Shown here: positions 23,901-35,506 of the stretch, in pieces
How positions within the stretch are numbered: position 1 is the stretch's first letter
How the letters are laid out: each line of letters starts with the position of its first letter
Assembly (NCBI GenBank): GCA_019914995.1
Contig: CM034127.1
Coordinates: 1,612,001-1,676,000, forward strand
Length of the DNA: 64,000 nucleotides
Origin: Acanthochlamys bracteata
Lineage: Eukaryota > Streptophyta > Magnoliopsida > Pandanales > Velloziaceae
Direction of reading: 5' to 3'
Notes under the pieces: model-generated
Told to the model about the DNA's origin: nothing
Database searches by the model: none
Seen by the model: the letters and a program-made list of their open reading frames with translations, nothing else
Translations under genes and position numbers: made by a program

Positions 23901-25808
23901 TGATCGAATGTCAACACCATTCACATTCACCAGAAACTGAAGTCTGAAGCCCCAGATAACAATCCCAACAGGTATTCAACTATCAGGATGGCAAGACTAA
24001 TAAACTAGCATACCAATAAACCAATCGACATCATCAAAACTACCCAAAACAGGATACACCATCATGCAATATACTGAAATGGCAAAAACTTACAACAGCA
24101 CGCCTTTTCAAAGCAAAATTTTTGTCAAATAACAGTTCTGGAGATTAAAGCGCAAGTTGCACAAGATGCAATGTGCGATATTATTGCAAGTTTGGTATAG
24201 CAAAAATACATTGCTACCTGCATAGTCATATGTGTCTGTAGTGCCAATATATGCACAACTTTCTGAATATGACACTGCAGATCCTGAACTAGATCGGTTG
24301 CTTGGATCCTCCTCAAGAACCTTTCTGCAGTTCTGCTCAGGATGCAGCATTGCATGCCCATAATCCACAAAGTTGTTCCATTGCTTTTTCTTGGGAAATT
24401 TTTGGTCTTTTGGTTTGAATGTAATACTCTTCACTTTTGTAATTTTGACTTCTTGTGTCTCAATAAGTTCACGAGAATGTAGAGGAGTATAATTTGCTAG
24501 GGAACCCTTTGTTCTCCACCTGGAACCACATGCATTACATAAAATTGGCTTTTCAGGTGGTCCATTTCTCCAAAGAGGAGTGCCTGTTGAACATAACAGA
24601 TTACATTCAATAAAAATTCCAAGAAACTGGTATGCACCTATTACATCCAAACACAACATTGTTGTAGATGTATGTATCATCTTAAAGCAGCATACAAAGT
24701 TGTAAAAGTCTTTTAAAGATTTCAATCACCATTGTTAGATTCTCCATACTACAATCTGAGAAACATATTTGTCTCATTCCTTTTACCAACAGCGAGAGGC
24801 TGCCTAAAAGACCTATAATCATACTTTTCGAGGTACATCCAGGAATGAAATTGACGGTAAGGTAGGATTGATGGGAAAATGTGTCATTAAGGAAACTAAA
24901 ATAGCACAAGTTTCATTGAAAATGTCAAACTTTCTGGAAATTGGAGTAAACAGACCCATATATGAGTAACATACTGTCAAAAGTAGGGGGTTCTCAAGTT
25001 CTTTACTTCTACTAACTAGCTCAATCCTTGGTATATATGCATTATATCCAATTAGAGTTGCTACCTCTTACTCCTAAGTTATATAGCATCATGCTTACTT
25101 CTATCAGTATGAGATCCAGCTATTACATATTCAAACGACCAAAAGAAAGCATCCAACTTAAAGCACCGAAGCATGACAGGGCTCGCTTCTCAAGCTAACA
25201 ACTGCAATAGAATTCACTAGGACAATGTAAATGAAGATAGACTGTCGAATGCAGGGGTTAATTATAATTGGCATTGTTTGCTAAGTTATATCCACGAGCT
25301 GCTAGACATATCTCAGGACTTTATGGCATAAAAACCATGAAAGATCTAGGAAATGCAAGTTCATAGCTTCCGCAAGAAGCAATAATACACTGCTATCTAT
25401 CAGAAAACTCGAGATTTGAAACCAGTTGTTCAAAAGTTTCTTCTTCTTGAAGAGTGGAGATATTACTAAAGCATTCGGAAATCTTTTTGACCTCCCCTTC
25501 TAAAACCATATTACACCAATAAATTCAGGTAAAGACTCAGAAACTAGTAAATCACAGAGAGATCTCCTTCAGTTCATCATTCCCGGTTCAATTCAACAAA
25601 ATGGTTACCAAATTTTCAACCCAGTTTCCCAATTCTATCACAAGAAACATCAGTGAAAACCAGCAGGGCAGAAAATTATACAACTAAAGTATTCTTCAAG
25701 CGATTCAAGAACATGCAGAAGAGTAATTGAATATTAATATTAGAAAGAAAGCATGGACAAAAGCTCACTTGTGACTCCACAGTGATGGCAAGGTCCATGC
25801 TTTCCCAT
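20990..25808 (-). CDS. GATA-type zinc finger factor, GATA26/27 class with DEUBAD-like region
   Basis: Eight coding exons, 5' to 3' on the minus strand: 25769-25808, 24218-24583, 22983-23415, 22821-22890, 22473-22576, 22200-22386, 21940-22054, 20990-21378. The product is 567 residues. A single plant GATA finger lies at the extreme N-terminus: Cys-X2-Cys, 18 residues, Cys-X2-Cys (CHHC...CNAC), followed by GSRWRTKGSLANYTPLHSR. The first intron splits the finger after VT and part of a Ser codon. Conserved GATA26/27 stretches follow: DPSNRSSSGSAVS.SESC, NVWDSMLPARKRT, SSVEKLTKDLHSILHEQQSS, EEESEASSLP. The segment EIFMKYFTDEERQELMKLLP...TAKLPDSL.SMF matches the DEUBAD/ASXH region of this class. Intron 1 is about 1.2 kb; a further 5' UTR intron is possible just upstream of the ATG. 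It presumably acts as a nuclear transcription regulator. Confidence 0.93.
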
Positions 25809-27957
25809 CTCCTCAACTTCCTTTCAACCTACAACAACAACGACCACCAATTCAAGGAGAACAATTACTGAAGTTTCAGTTGAGAAAGAAATTCAAAGAT
25901 TGTATCTTTTACAACAAAAACTTTGCGACCAAAAAAAAATGTCTCAACCTCTCTTTCAAACAGTTGTCACTCTTCTCTCTTTCAAGAAATAAAAAAAGAA
26001 ACCCATTAAAGAAGAATTTTTGTCTCTCTAATTCTTTCTTTTTTCAGTTCAAGAACCCAGAGGGAAAGAAAGAGAGAAAGGGGAATGAAAGGAGTCAAAA
26101 GAACGAATTAAGTTGAAGAAAGCAAGAATGAAGAGACGGAAGAAAATTGAGAGGGTGAAAAAACGAAATTTTTAATTTTTTTTGGTTATCTTTCTTTTTA
26201 GTTTGGAAATCTGTATAGCCCAATGGAAAGAAGAAAAAAAATTAAAAACAAGAAAAAAGAGGTGAATAATATTAATATTATTAATAAGTGGAGATAATAA
26301 TAAGTAGTAGTCAGCTTTTCTTTTATATTTCATTATAATCTATCTCCAACTTTTTATATATTTCCGTTTAAGTTTTCGTTGTTTGTTTGTTTTTTTAAAT
26401 TTGTGACATTCTTGGATATGCTACTCTATTGTAGCCTTATTTGTATTTTTATATTTTTTGGTTTAATTTCTAAATAACAATCACTCAATTTTACTAAGAT
26501 ATTGAAATAAAATTTTCTTTAAGGTTAGTTTTGACCAAAAAAAATTCTCTTCTTTGATAAATAAATATACCATAAACATACATATATAATATAAAAACAA
26601 ATTGATTATTGATATTATGCATATTAAAATACACGAATTTATGCAAAATAATAACTTTTAATAAAATGTGAATTTGTTAAGAAGAAAATAGCTTATAATA
26701 TTCAAATAGTATCAATAAAATAATATTCAAGTTTTTGAGTTTTCTTAAATATCTACTTTCATGCTTTTATAAATTACATTGGCCTTGATGGTGTTTCCAA
26801 TTCTAATTGTTTGTTTGGTAATTAGCTAATGTTTTTAGTTCTCTCTTCTTATAATTAACAACCTATTCTCTTGTTGTTGTTTGAAATTGTGAAATGTTAT
26901 ATTCTTAAAAGCTATGTAATCTCCTATTTTCCTATTAAATATATATATATACAAACTACATCATGGTTTTTATTATACAACAGAGACTTTTTCTTTTTAG
27001 TGGTACTGAAATTTTTAAAGAAATGTTACATGTTCTCATCTTTGACCTTTTTGTTCAAAGATTTTCCTTCAAACACCTAAAATATTTTCAGACTTTATTC
27101 TTCAAGTTAAGAGTTTGTTTAAAAGTGACTTCAAAATTAATTTATATAAATTTATTATTACAAATTCAATGTTTAAAACTCAATTTTGAATTTTTTTTGG
27201 ACAATTAAACAAGCCCATGGTTGATTCTTAAATTAGATAAAAATAAAAATATGTTTAAGTTTATCCCCTAATAAATTTTCTTTATAAAAATTGTTTAATT
27301 GCTGACTCTACTTAATGTAAAAGAAACAAGTTGTTTGAGAAACAGGAAAGAAAAAAGCAAGTTGAAGAATTCAACAACACAACATTGCAGAATTATTTGG
27401 GAAATATTAATAAATCGACTCAGATGACAACACTGCTGATGAAATTCGATCTCTTAAGAAAGAAGAAAAAAGGAAGTAACTTAAAAGTTTTTTGGGTCTG
27501 TGGGGATTAGAAATTATGAGACAAGAGCTTTGGAGCTAGAGGAGAAACTTTGCATTGTGTTTCACTCATTCACTCTCACACACACAGTAACCAACTTTAA
27601 TTTTTCTTTTTCTTTTATTTTTGACATTACTTAGTTGTTGATTAACATTACTTATTACTGTTTATCAAAAAAATTTATTTTTTGTATAAATTCATAATAT
27701 TTTAAATTTTTAAAATTTAAATACTAATAAAATATACATTATATTTAATTTTAAAAAATTTATTTTAAGCATTTTTAATCGTAATCCTAATGTGATGATG
27801 AATTTTTTTCTTTGTTGGATTAGTTTGGACTCATCCCTCAATTTTATTATATAGCAAAAAATAAGAAAAGAAACACTGAGCTCAAAGCTATTGCTTGTGT
27901 GATGTGATGAAATTTGATGTCTTTAGCTAGGCTGAGGAAAGAAATATGAAAAAGTTA
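25809..27957. other. GATA gene leader and AT-rich intergenic DNA
   Basis: The left part is the purine-rich leader and promoter of the GATA gene. The rest is AT-rich DNA with no coding, RNA or clear transposon signal except a short family A-like patch near 27660-27790. Confidence 0.5.
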
Positions 27958-28243
27958 GGACGTGTTTCAAGTTGGTGGAACTGAGTTACGTGAAAGTAAA
28001 AAATAGGAAGTGAAGTTTCTTAAAAAATAAGATGGAGGTGGAGTTTAGTTTTTATATTTTAATTGATTGTTGAAGTGGGTTGGAAGTGAATTGAAAAAGA
28101 GAAATATAGTGGAACTTAAGTTCCACTTGTATGGAACTGGAAATTTGAATTCTTAGTTCTATTTGTAATTGAAACAAAAAAAATAAGTGAAACTCTAATT
28201 CTGGCGGGAGAAAGTGAAATTCTATTTAATTTGAAACATGCCT
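27958..28243. mobile_element. Small inverted-repeat element (family B), copy 1
   Basis: A 286-base element beginning GGACGTGTTTCAAG and ending TTTGAAACATGCCT, with TTA on both sides (27955-27957 and 28244-28246). Diagnostic inner blocks are AACTGAGTTACGTGAAAGTA near the left and CTGGCGGGAGAAAGTG near the right. The same blocks occur inverted at 36840-37138. No coding capacity. Confidence 0.75.
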
Positions 28244-31200
28244 TTAGAAAGAAAGAGACCACAAAACCCCACCTAATTTTGATCCTTTTTCTTTTTTATA
28301 TCAAAGATTATGATTATTTTTGTTGGACAGCTCTGAAGGTATACATATATGAAACTATGAATCAAGAAACTTATTCAATAGAAAAATAAAATGCGTAAAT
28401 TTTTTTTCATATTACTTTATTGAGAACGCGTCGATGTTAAAACCTTATTATAGTGTTTAGTTGCTTCGCAACAATTACAAATTATTATTACTGAATATTA
28501 ATACCTCATCAGCGGTGACTAATTCTAACTATTAATTTAATCTCTAAAAGATAAGTATCCTTTGTTTTCTTTTTGTGATTTAATATTTGGATTAATTGGA
28601 GTTATCTGAGAAGATTTCAGACCTAATAATCTCTTTCCATTAGATATTAGCAATATCTGCTAAGCATTTTTCAAGTTCTTTGAAAAAGCTAGATGCTACA
28701 AATCGATAATATATGCTGAAGTAAACCAAGCAAAGTTTGCGGGTAAGTTTCGCTCAATTCCAGCAACTCTATTTCATTTTAATTTTTTTAATATTTTTTT
28801 TATATAATATATTTAAAATTTTAAAAAATATAAAAAATTTACTTTCACTAAATATTTATTATTACTTATTTCTATTTTAAGAACACTATAAACGTCCGCT
28901 AACTATTTAGATAAATAGACAAGATAGCTATATGTCATATTCAAATAGCTCGGCCTTATCTTCTTCAAAAATAATAACAAAGAGCAAGGAAACAAGTGGG
29001 TACAGCACCGGCGGAATGTAAGAAAATCAATAATTACTGAAGGGGCCCCGAAAAGATTTTGGAAGATGCAGCTCGAGTTACGGAAACAACACTCGATTAC
29101 AGTTACAATATTGGTCGGTCCAAGAAAAATCCGAGAACACTAGTGCTAGCAATAGTTAAATTTGGCACTAGTTTTACAACAGAAACACAATAACGCCAAG
29201 CCTGAACGTGATGGTTTTCATTGATCGGACAGGAGCCCTTGTGCATTCTTGTCTGGAGACTCTGGACCAGATGATCTCTGTCTCTCTTCCCTGATGCTTC
29301 ATAGTGGGAAAGGAAAAACTTACATGATGCTTGTTTTTTGCTAGCAGATCAAGCCACGAATAACCTGGCCAACTCGATTGAGCAATACATGAGTCTCTCA
29401 AATTGCCATGGACAAATACCTTGGGTTCCTTAACATGTGGGACAGAGGTACACATAGGTTTATCAGAGGATCAATCATGTTTCTCACACTAAGTTCATGT
29501 ACGGAGGTTGAAATAAGAGCAGCATAGGTGAATCATTTAAAGTGAATGTAAGAGCATGGCTATAAAAGTCATGTTGTCCATGGTCAGTCTGCATGTGTTG
29601 GTACTACTGCATAAATGTACATTATATAAGAATTCAAAAAATTAACTTCAAAAAGTGATGCATCACCAATGCTTCACAAAGCATGCTAAATGTAGAAATA
29701 CTTTATGCATGTCCCTGCAGAGAGTACACCTTAGGGTCCTGGTGTGTTTCGAGACTCCTAAAAAGCGAACAGGATAGTTGTTCTCTAAAAATATTTTTTC
29801 ACCATGTCGAATACTCTATCATTAAGAAACCATTACTAAAATATCTGAAATGTAGAAATGCAGGTTGTTTACCAGATTAACAGGAGGGAGTCCAACGTCT
29901 AGACCAACTCTCAAGAACCATCTCACTGTGAACAAACACTTGCATACATCGGTGAAGGAATGCTCACTGTCAGGTGAAAAGGATAGAGATCAGCACAGAC
30001 AAAAATTTATTTTACAGGAACACATTCTCTTAGGAATTTGAAGAAATAATGCAATAAAAAATCTTCAACTTGATAACTATGCTTGCAGAGTACTTGATAG
30101 TATTTTATTATGAATTTGATTGTTTCAATCTCCACAGCAACATAAACAACATCAAACAGTAAATTGTAAATAGCATCTTGCAGTGGAAACATATAACGAA
30201 ACCACAAAGTCTTCATATACTTAATGCAAACTCTCAACATAGTAGAAGCTTCAATTGTGCATTGTTCCATTCTAGTTCCTCTAAGCCATACGTCTGGAAT
30301 TGAAACTCACTTAAACAGGTAGGTGAACTTTCTGCTGCCATATTCTTGCAAAGCAATCCCTTCTTCTTTGGAGTATCTGATGCCACAAAATCAACTAACA
30401 GAAGGTTACGCATACAGTAACATGGAATCGCAAAAAACACACGATTCAACTCTAAACAATGAATCAGGCTCATGATATCAGGATTAACATAAACGAAGAC
30501 TATACAGTGAACCTTAATATAGTGAAAAATCTGTTCCAGGAATCAGATGAAACCATGGAGGTAAAATGGACAAAAATTAAAAGGAAAAGGTTAAGCATGG
30601 ACTGTCATAGCTGAATATTACCTAGTAAAATAAAAACAGCGGAAATACAATTCCCTTTCCATCGAAGGTATTCACCTACAAAAACAAAATAGTACCTCCA
30701 TGGTTATTCCTCAGACAATTTACCGATTCCATTCTTGCTGCAGAAGGGATATGGACACGCTTATCCTCCACTTTTTTACAAGTATCTGCTCATATTAAAT
30801 AAAAACAATTATGAGAGTGCAGTCATGTCAGAAATTACATTGATAAACATAGTCAGAAAAGAAATCCAGAAACAGAGAAAATCACTGGGGAAAAATAAGC
30901 TGTCATACAAAATATGAAATCTATGTGCCCCTCATCAGTCCCTACTCTTCGAAATCCACCATTCATCAATACCCATCCCAGGGGGTGTATCTCACCCCTC
31001 CTACTGTACCCAAGAAAGGTGAGAGAGGGACCAATGAAGTGACTCAAGGAAGGATTTATTGTAGTGTAATACGATGCAACACCTTGAAGTGTACACTCAA
31101 AACAAATATAAATTTTTTTCCTCAGAAAATCTGAAGATATTGAACACCCATCTTATCTAGGGCTTGCAAAAGCATAAGCACCTGGATAATGGTAATAGGA

Positions 31201-31799
31201 TGGCATGAACATTATGGCAGAGCATCCTAGGCATTAAAAGCCATAGATAAACAAAAGGGATCAGAGTTACTACAAGTATCTTGAAGTAGTCCTTAATGAT
31301 ACAGATAGAAGAGCGCAAACAGGAAAAATCTAGCTTATGTTATGAATGTCTAATAAAGCAAGCCACTTTGAGGACACCTAGAAACAATAGGTTAATATAA
31401 TGAAAGGCTAACCGATCTTCAAGATGAAAGGTAATAGTTGGAGTTTGCAGTCAATGACTCCTAGAGAAGATTTACACTTGTAGACATATCATTTTAAAGG
31501 TCAAAATAAATCTATGACTTCCACATAAATTTTGCAATTCCATGTGGTTCCCCCATCAATCTCTAGACTTACTAATTCTGTTGGAAACAATGTGGTCCTT
31601 ATGATTTTCCTGCAATTTATATGATATCCTGGCTTCTAATATCAATCAAACTGCAGAAGGTTTTCTGAATTGACCAATACTCTATATCATCACCAAGTAA
31701 CAAGGCAATGACACAACAACACTTGACGCTCGATGGAAATGAAAAAGAGTCTATACTTTCTCAAGTTAATATATTGTTGTGTGAAAAAGAGTCTATACT
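28244..31799. other. 3.5-kb stretch with no recognisable gene
   Basis: Short open frames on both strands show no family I recognise. One minus-strand frame at about 30340-30400 (TPKKKGLLCKNMAAESSPTC) looks exon-like but has no supported partner exons. The start (about 28770-28895) resembles a family A element. The remainder could be untranslated or noncoding transcript; the sequence alone does not tell. Confidence 0.35.
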
Positions 31800-32462
31800 A
31801 ACTGCAATTAGACTGTATACCTTGGCAACTTGAAGGGCCTCATTGCTTCCACTACTGGTGATGCCAAAATTGATACCGAACGGGAACCTGAACAAGCATT
31901 TTGAACTTCAGTCGAGAAAGAAAAAAGTGAAGCAGACTAAATGAATATCCCAACAGGAATGGAGGAGAACAAATCAATACTAACTTTTCAGCAATAATTA
32001 TAAGTTACGAACAGCGGAAAAAACACTGAAGAACATAGAACGTACCTATAAAAGTACGAGGAACAACACCTGGAAAGACGAAATGATCATACTGTTACAA
32101 CAAGCTTGAAATTTTAGAGCAAAGATTAGAACATCCTAAGGTGTTTCCGTACAGAGTCGATTACGCAACTGGGCATTCTCAATCTTATGGCAATGGTAAA
32201 TTATCTCATGCATTGCCTACAAATAATCAAACAAGAAAAACCTAAGAGGAATAATGAACAACGAAAATTTAATTCATGCGATTAATAGCATAACCCAAAA
32301 ACAAAAAAAATAATAAAAACAAAAAATCAATGTTTTCATAAACACAGAAGCAACTCAGTTTGTCGAATTATGTGAACCTGGCTTGAAGCTCTCCTCGACC
32401 TTGATGTATGGCACCATAACAACATACAGCGCCGCAATCGATCCAAAGCAGTAGATACCAAT
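31799..32462 (-). pseudogene. 5' fragment of an ALG12-type alpha-1,6-mannosyltransferase gene
   Basis: ALG12 adds the eighth mannose to the dolichol-linked N-glycan precursor in the ER. Four exon-like segments match its N-terminal quarter in order: 32378-32462 (GSIAALYVVMVPYIKVEESF), about 32168-32216 (AMHEIIYHCHKIEN), 32046-32091 (YDHFVFPGVVPRTFIG), and about 31799-31887 (VSILASPVVEAM, then LPKVYSLIAV). The joins of the last two keep frame. The first is damaged: the expected NVQ before AMHE reads KPG, with a one-base frame error, and the second segment lacks a normal GT donor. No in-frame ATG precedes the first segment. I could not find any of the remaining three quarters of the protein (such as the CTRPLPN region) downstream. 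I call it a truncated relic. The alternative is a live gene with very distant exons beyond my reading. Confidence 0.7.
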
Positions 32463-32820
32463 CTAGAGAACAACAAAAATCCATCGTAGCTCGATCAATC
32501 CGACTAAGAGATTACAGTCACAATCCCGATCAAAGAATTCGCTTGCCTTATTCACGAAGAATCGTCGACAGATTAGATTGCCGCGTGTTTGCCATTGCTG
32601 TTTGCTTCCAGCTCACCGAGGCTGTTTTTCACAACGAACAAATTGAACAAAGGCGGCACAGGTAAGGTTATGTACACGTTAACAACATCGCAGCCCGATC
32701 CAAAAATCTTAATCAGGACCAATTGGTCCAGTTGGCCAATCTGATTGGACCGAGATTCTTCAATTATCGGCCCAAATAAGCTGGCTAAGTACTAAAAGTT
32801 ATGTTTTCGTGAGACTATAC

Positions 32821-33040
32821 GGTGTGTTTGGAATTACTTATAAAATTAAGCTTTTCTAAAATAAAAAATATTTTTATTTTTTTAAAAAATGAGTTCTATT
32901 TTTTTATTTTTAAAAAAATAATAAAATTATATAATAAAAAGATCTCATTACGTAAAATTTATACTATCTAAATTTTTAAATAAATTTTCTAAATATTTAT
33001 AAAATATGTATTAAAAAATATAAATTAAAAAAAACTAAAA
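32821..33040. mobile_element. Tourist-like AT-rich element (family A), right end missing
   Basis: The left end GGTGTGTTTGGAATTACTTA is a good match to the family's inverted-repeat end, and the interior on the minus strand reads like the 44.8-kb copy (TTTTACGTAATGAGATC...). The right terminus and target duplication are not recognisable. Confidence 0.5.
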
Positions 33041-34290
33041 AGGAGCCCCATAGGGATTTTTAGTAACGGTCAAATGACAGACACTAGAGTATTTAAAGAA
33101 AAAGTCAAGGCTGCTTATTTTTGCAGTAATTTTTTTTTAAATAAGTTACTATAAAATAAACTTTGATAACTCATATGATTCAAAATGAGCTTAAATTTAT
33201 ATAATTTGTAGTCAGAAAATGAACTAAAAATTATTTTTATATTTTTTATATAGTTAAATTATTTCAAAAAATAAGTTATGAGATGAAAAAAACACACTCT
33301 TATAAGTTATTGGAGAACTAATTGCACATTTATTTGCATAGAAATAAATTTTTAAAAATAAATATTTAAAATAAATTTATAAAATTAAATATAACAGTAA
33401 ATATAAAAATTATTCAAAAATAATTTTCTAGTGAAAAAATATTTCTGGTGAATAAATATGCCATAAGTTTCATAAACTTTTCTAATATAAAAGAATGTTT
33501 TTTTATTTAAAAAAATTAATTTTTATTTTAAATAAGTAATAAATAATAATATATAAAACTTTTTATATGTTTTAATAATTAAATTAATTTAATAAAATAA
33601 TTCAAGATCAACATCATGAAAGAAGCACAAAATTCAACAAAATGATCAGACATTAATAGGCTCTGTGTTTTCAGTACAAGACCAAGATACCTTCTACTCA
33701 TTTGGTTCTCTGTTTACATGATCATCAGAGCCAAAAGTCAATCTCAATGCAGAGTTGGCCCCTACACAAACTTCAATTCAAAATAGAAAAAAAAATGGCA
33801 TTTTGTTATTGTCCTATTATTTTTATATTAAATTCAAATTTTTTTTCTAAAATTTTACTTTCAACACTTTCAAAATAAAATAAAAATAAAAACTTCAATT
33901 CAATTTTTGGGTTAAAAATTGCACTTATTTTAAGAATAAAATTTTCATTTTTAAATTCAACTTTAGCATAAAATAATATAAAATTAAACTATATGTCTGA
34001 AAAGATCGACAATAATTATGAGCTTATATGAAATTCATAAGAAGTAAGAGTTTTCGAAAATTTTAAAATCTTTTATAAACAAGAGTGTTAATTTTATTAA
34101 AAAAATTATATATTTATAGTAAATATAGTTTTCAGTATAATAATATTTAAAAATTTTTTAAATCAATATTAAGACATTATAGAAAATATATTTGAGGTTG
34201 AAAAGAAAGATCGCGTTCTAAGGAATGCCTAAAGAAGTATATGTTTGGGACCGTGTCTTCAATCTCTCGTCACTATACGATGCAAAATTA

Positions 34291-34501
34291 AGCGGTCGTT
34301 TGAGATTAGGTTCTGAAAAAAATATTTTCTAATTTTTTTAGTTCATATTTTTAAATAATTTTTATAAAATTTATATAAAAATTTTTAAAATGTAAAAAAA
34401 TTATACGTAATAAAATTTTATTATTTTTTTGGATTAAATAATAAAATTATTTATTAAAATAAAATAAAATATTTTTCAAAAGAATTCTCAAACTAGTATA
34501 G
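34291..34501. mobile_element. Tourist-like AT-rich MITE (family A), copy 3
   Basis: A 211-base element with TTA at 34288-34290 and 34502-34504. Ends are AGCGGTCGTTTGAGATTAGG at the left and, reading in from the right, CTATACTAGTTTGAGAATTC. The interior carries TTCATATTTTTAAATAATTT and ACGTAATAAAATTTTATT. Confidence 0.65.
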
Positions 34502-35044
34502 TTAACGATGTGAGATCTTTAACCTTTCTTTCTCAGAAATGAGGTGGAGCATAAAGATGAGTTGAAATGGAGGCCATTATCAAAGCAAAGAAACATAGAC
34601 AAGATCAATTTTTCTAAAGGTTTGAAGATTTTTAGTCTGTTAGGGACAGACATGACTAACATGCACCGAACTAATTTGTGTTAGTGAAATCAAATGCCTG
34701 AAATTTTAGGATGGATCCGTTTGAAGGCAATGCCGCCAAGCACTTGCAAGTTTCAACAGTGAAAAAACAACCCAGATTTTCTTTTTTTTTTTTGTTGGAT
34801 AAGCGCCAGATTTTGGATAAGTGCCGCAATCTATGCATACAGATTTTGGTCCTCATTATCACAACATTCTGGGACAGCAACAAGTAATCAATTGCATCTT
34901 TTTAGTTAGGACTGTAAGATTTTTCTCGTAGAAGAAACAACCTAAGTTATTCATACTTTTTCGTAGGCACACAAGCACAGCATATACAGAATTTAAGTGG
35001 ATAAATATCATGCAGAAAACCATCAAAAGCATCCTAAACATTTA

Positions 35045-35250
35045 ACCGTCTTCGAAGCTTTTCAAAAAAGTAAATTTTTTATATTTTAGTTCATATTTTT
35101 AAAAAATATTTAAAAAATTTATTTAAAAATTTAAAAACTATAAAAAAATTTTACATAGTAAAATTTCTAATTATTTATTTTTTATTATTTTTAAAATAAA
35201 ATATTATTTATTTTAAAAAAAATTTATTTTAAAAGTACTCTGACACGTTC
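35045..35250. mobile_element. Family A-like AT-rich element, degraded
   Basis: The interior (TTCATATTTTTAAAAAATAT, then AAAAAAATTTTACATAGTAA) matches family A copies. The left end ACCGTCTTCGAAGC follows TTA. The right end is weak and its flanking TTA is not found. Confidence 0.4.
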
Positions 35251-35506
35251 TACGTTCTAAATTCGAAGCTAGCAGACCAGTAAATTAAATTCTCTATAGA
35301 AATGCCGTACAAAACATTATCCTTGTCTTCTTAATTGGATGATATGTTTTGTGATCATTGAACGATTTGCCAGCACTTGGATATTAATTAGTTACCTGAT
35401 AAGATTTTGAAATATTGCAACAGCACAATAAATATGCATGTCTCGCTAGTCCTGTTATATACTAGTGCAAGAAGCTACCAGTAAAGACAAAAGATTTCTC
35501 AGTATA

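Larger units (their letters stand above)
32463..35506. other. AT-rich intergenic region with several small repeats
   Basis: Besides the family A copies annotated separately, the stretch is AT-rich with no coding exon that I recognise. The WRKY gene promoter lies at the right end. Confidence 0.5.

Noticed and set aside
29174-29455. 93-codon minus-strand frame
   Set aside because: No domain, no homologue recognised, no supporting splice partners.
33100-33320. AT-rich inverted words around AATAAGTTA
   Set aside because: Possible foldback, but the pairing is too short and AT-rich to separate from chance by eye.
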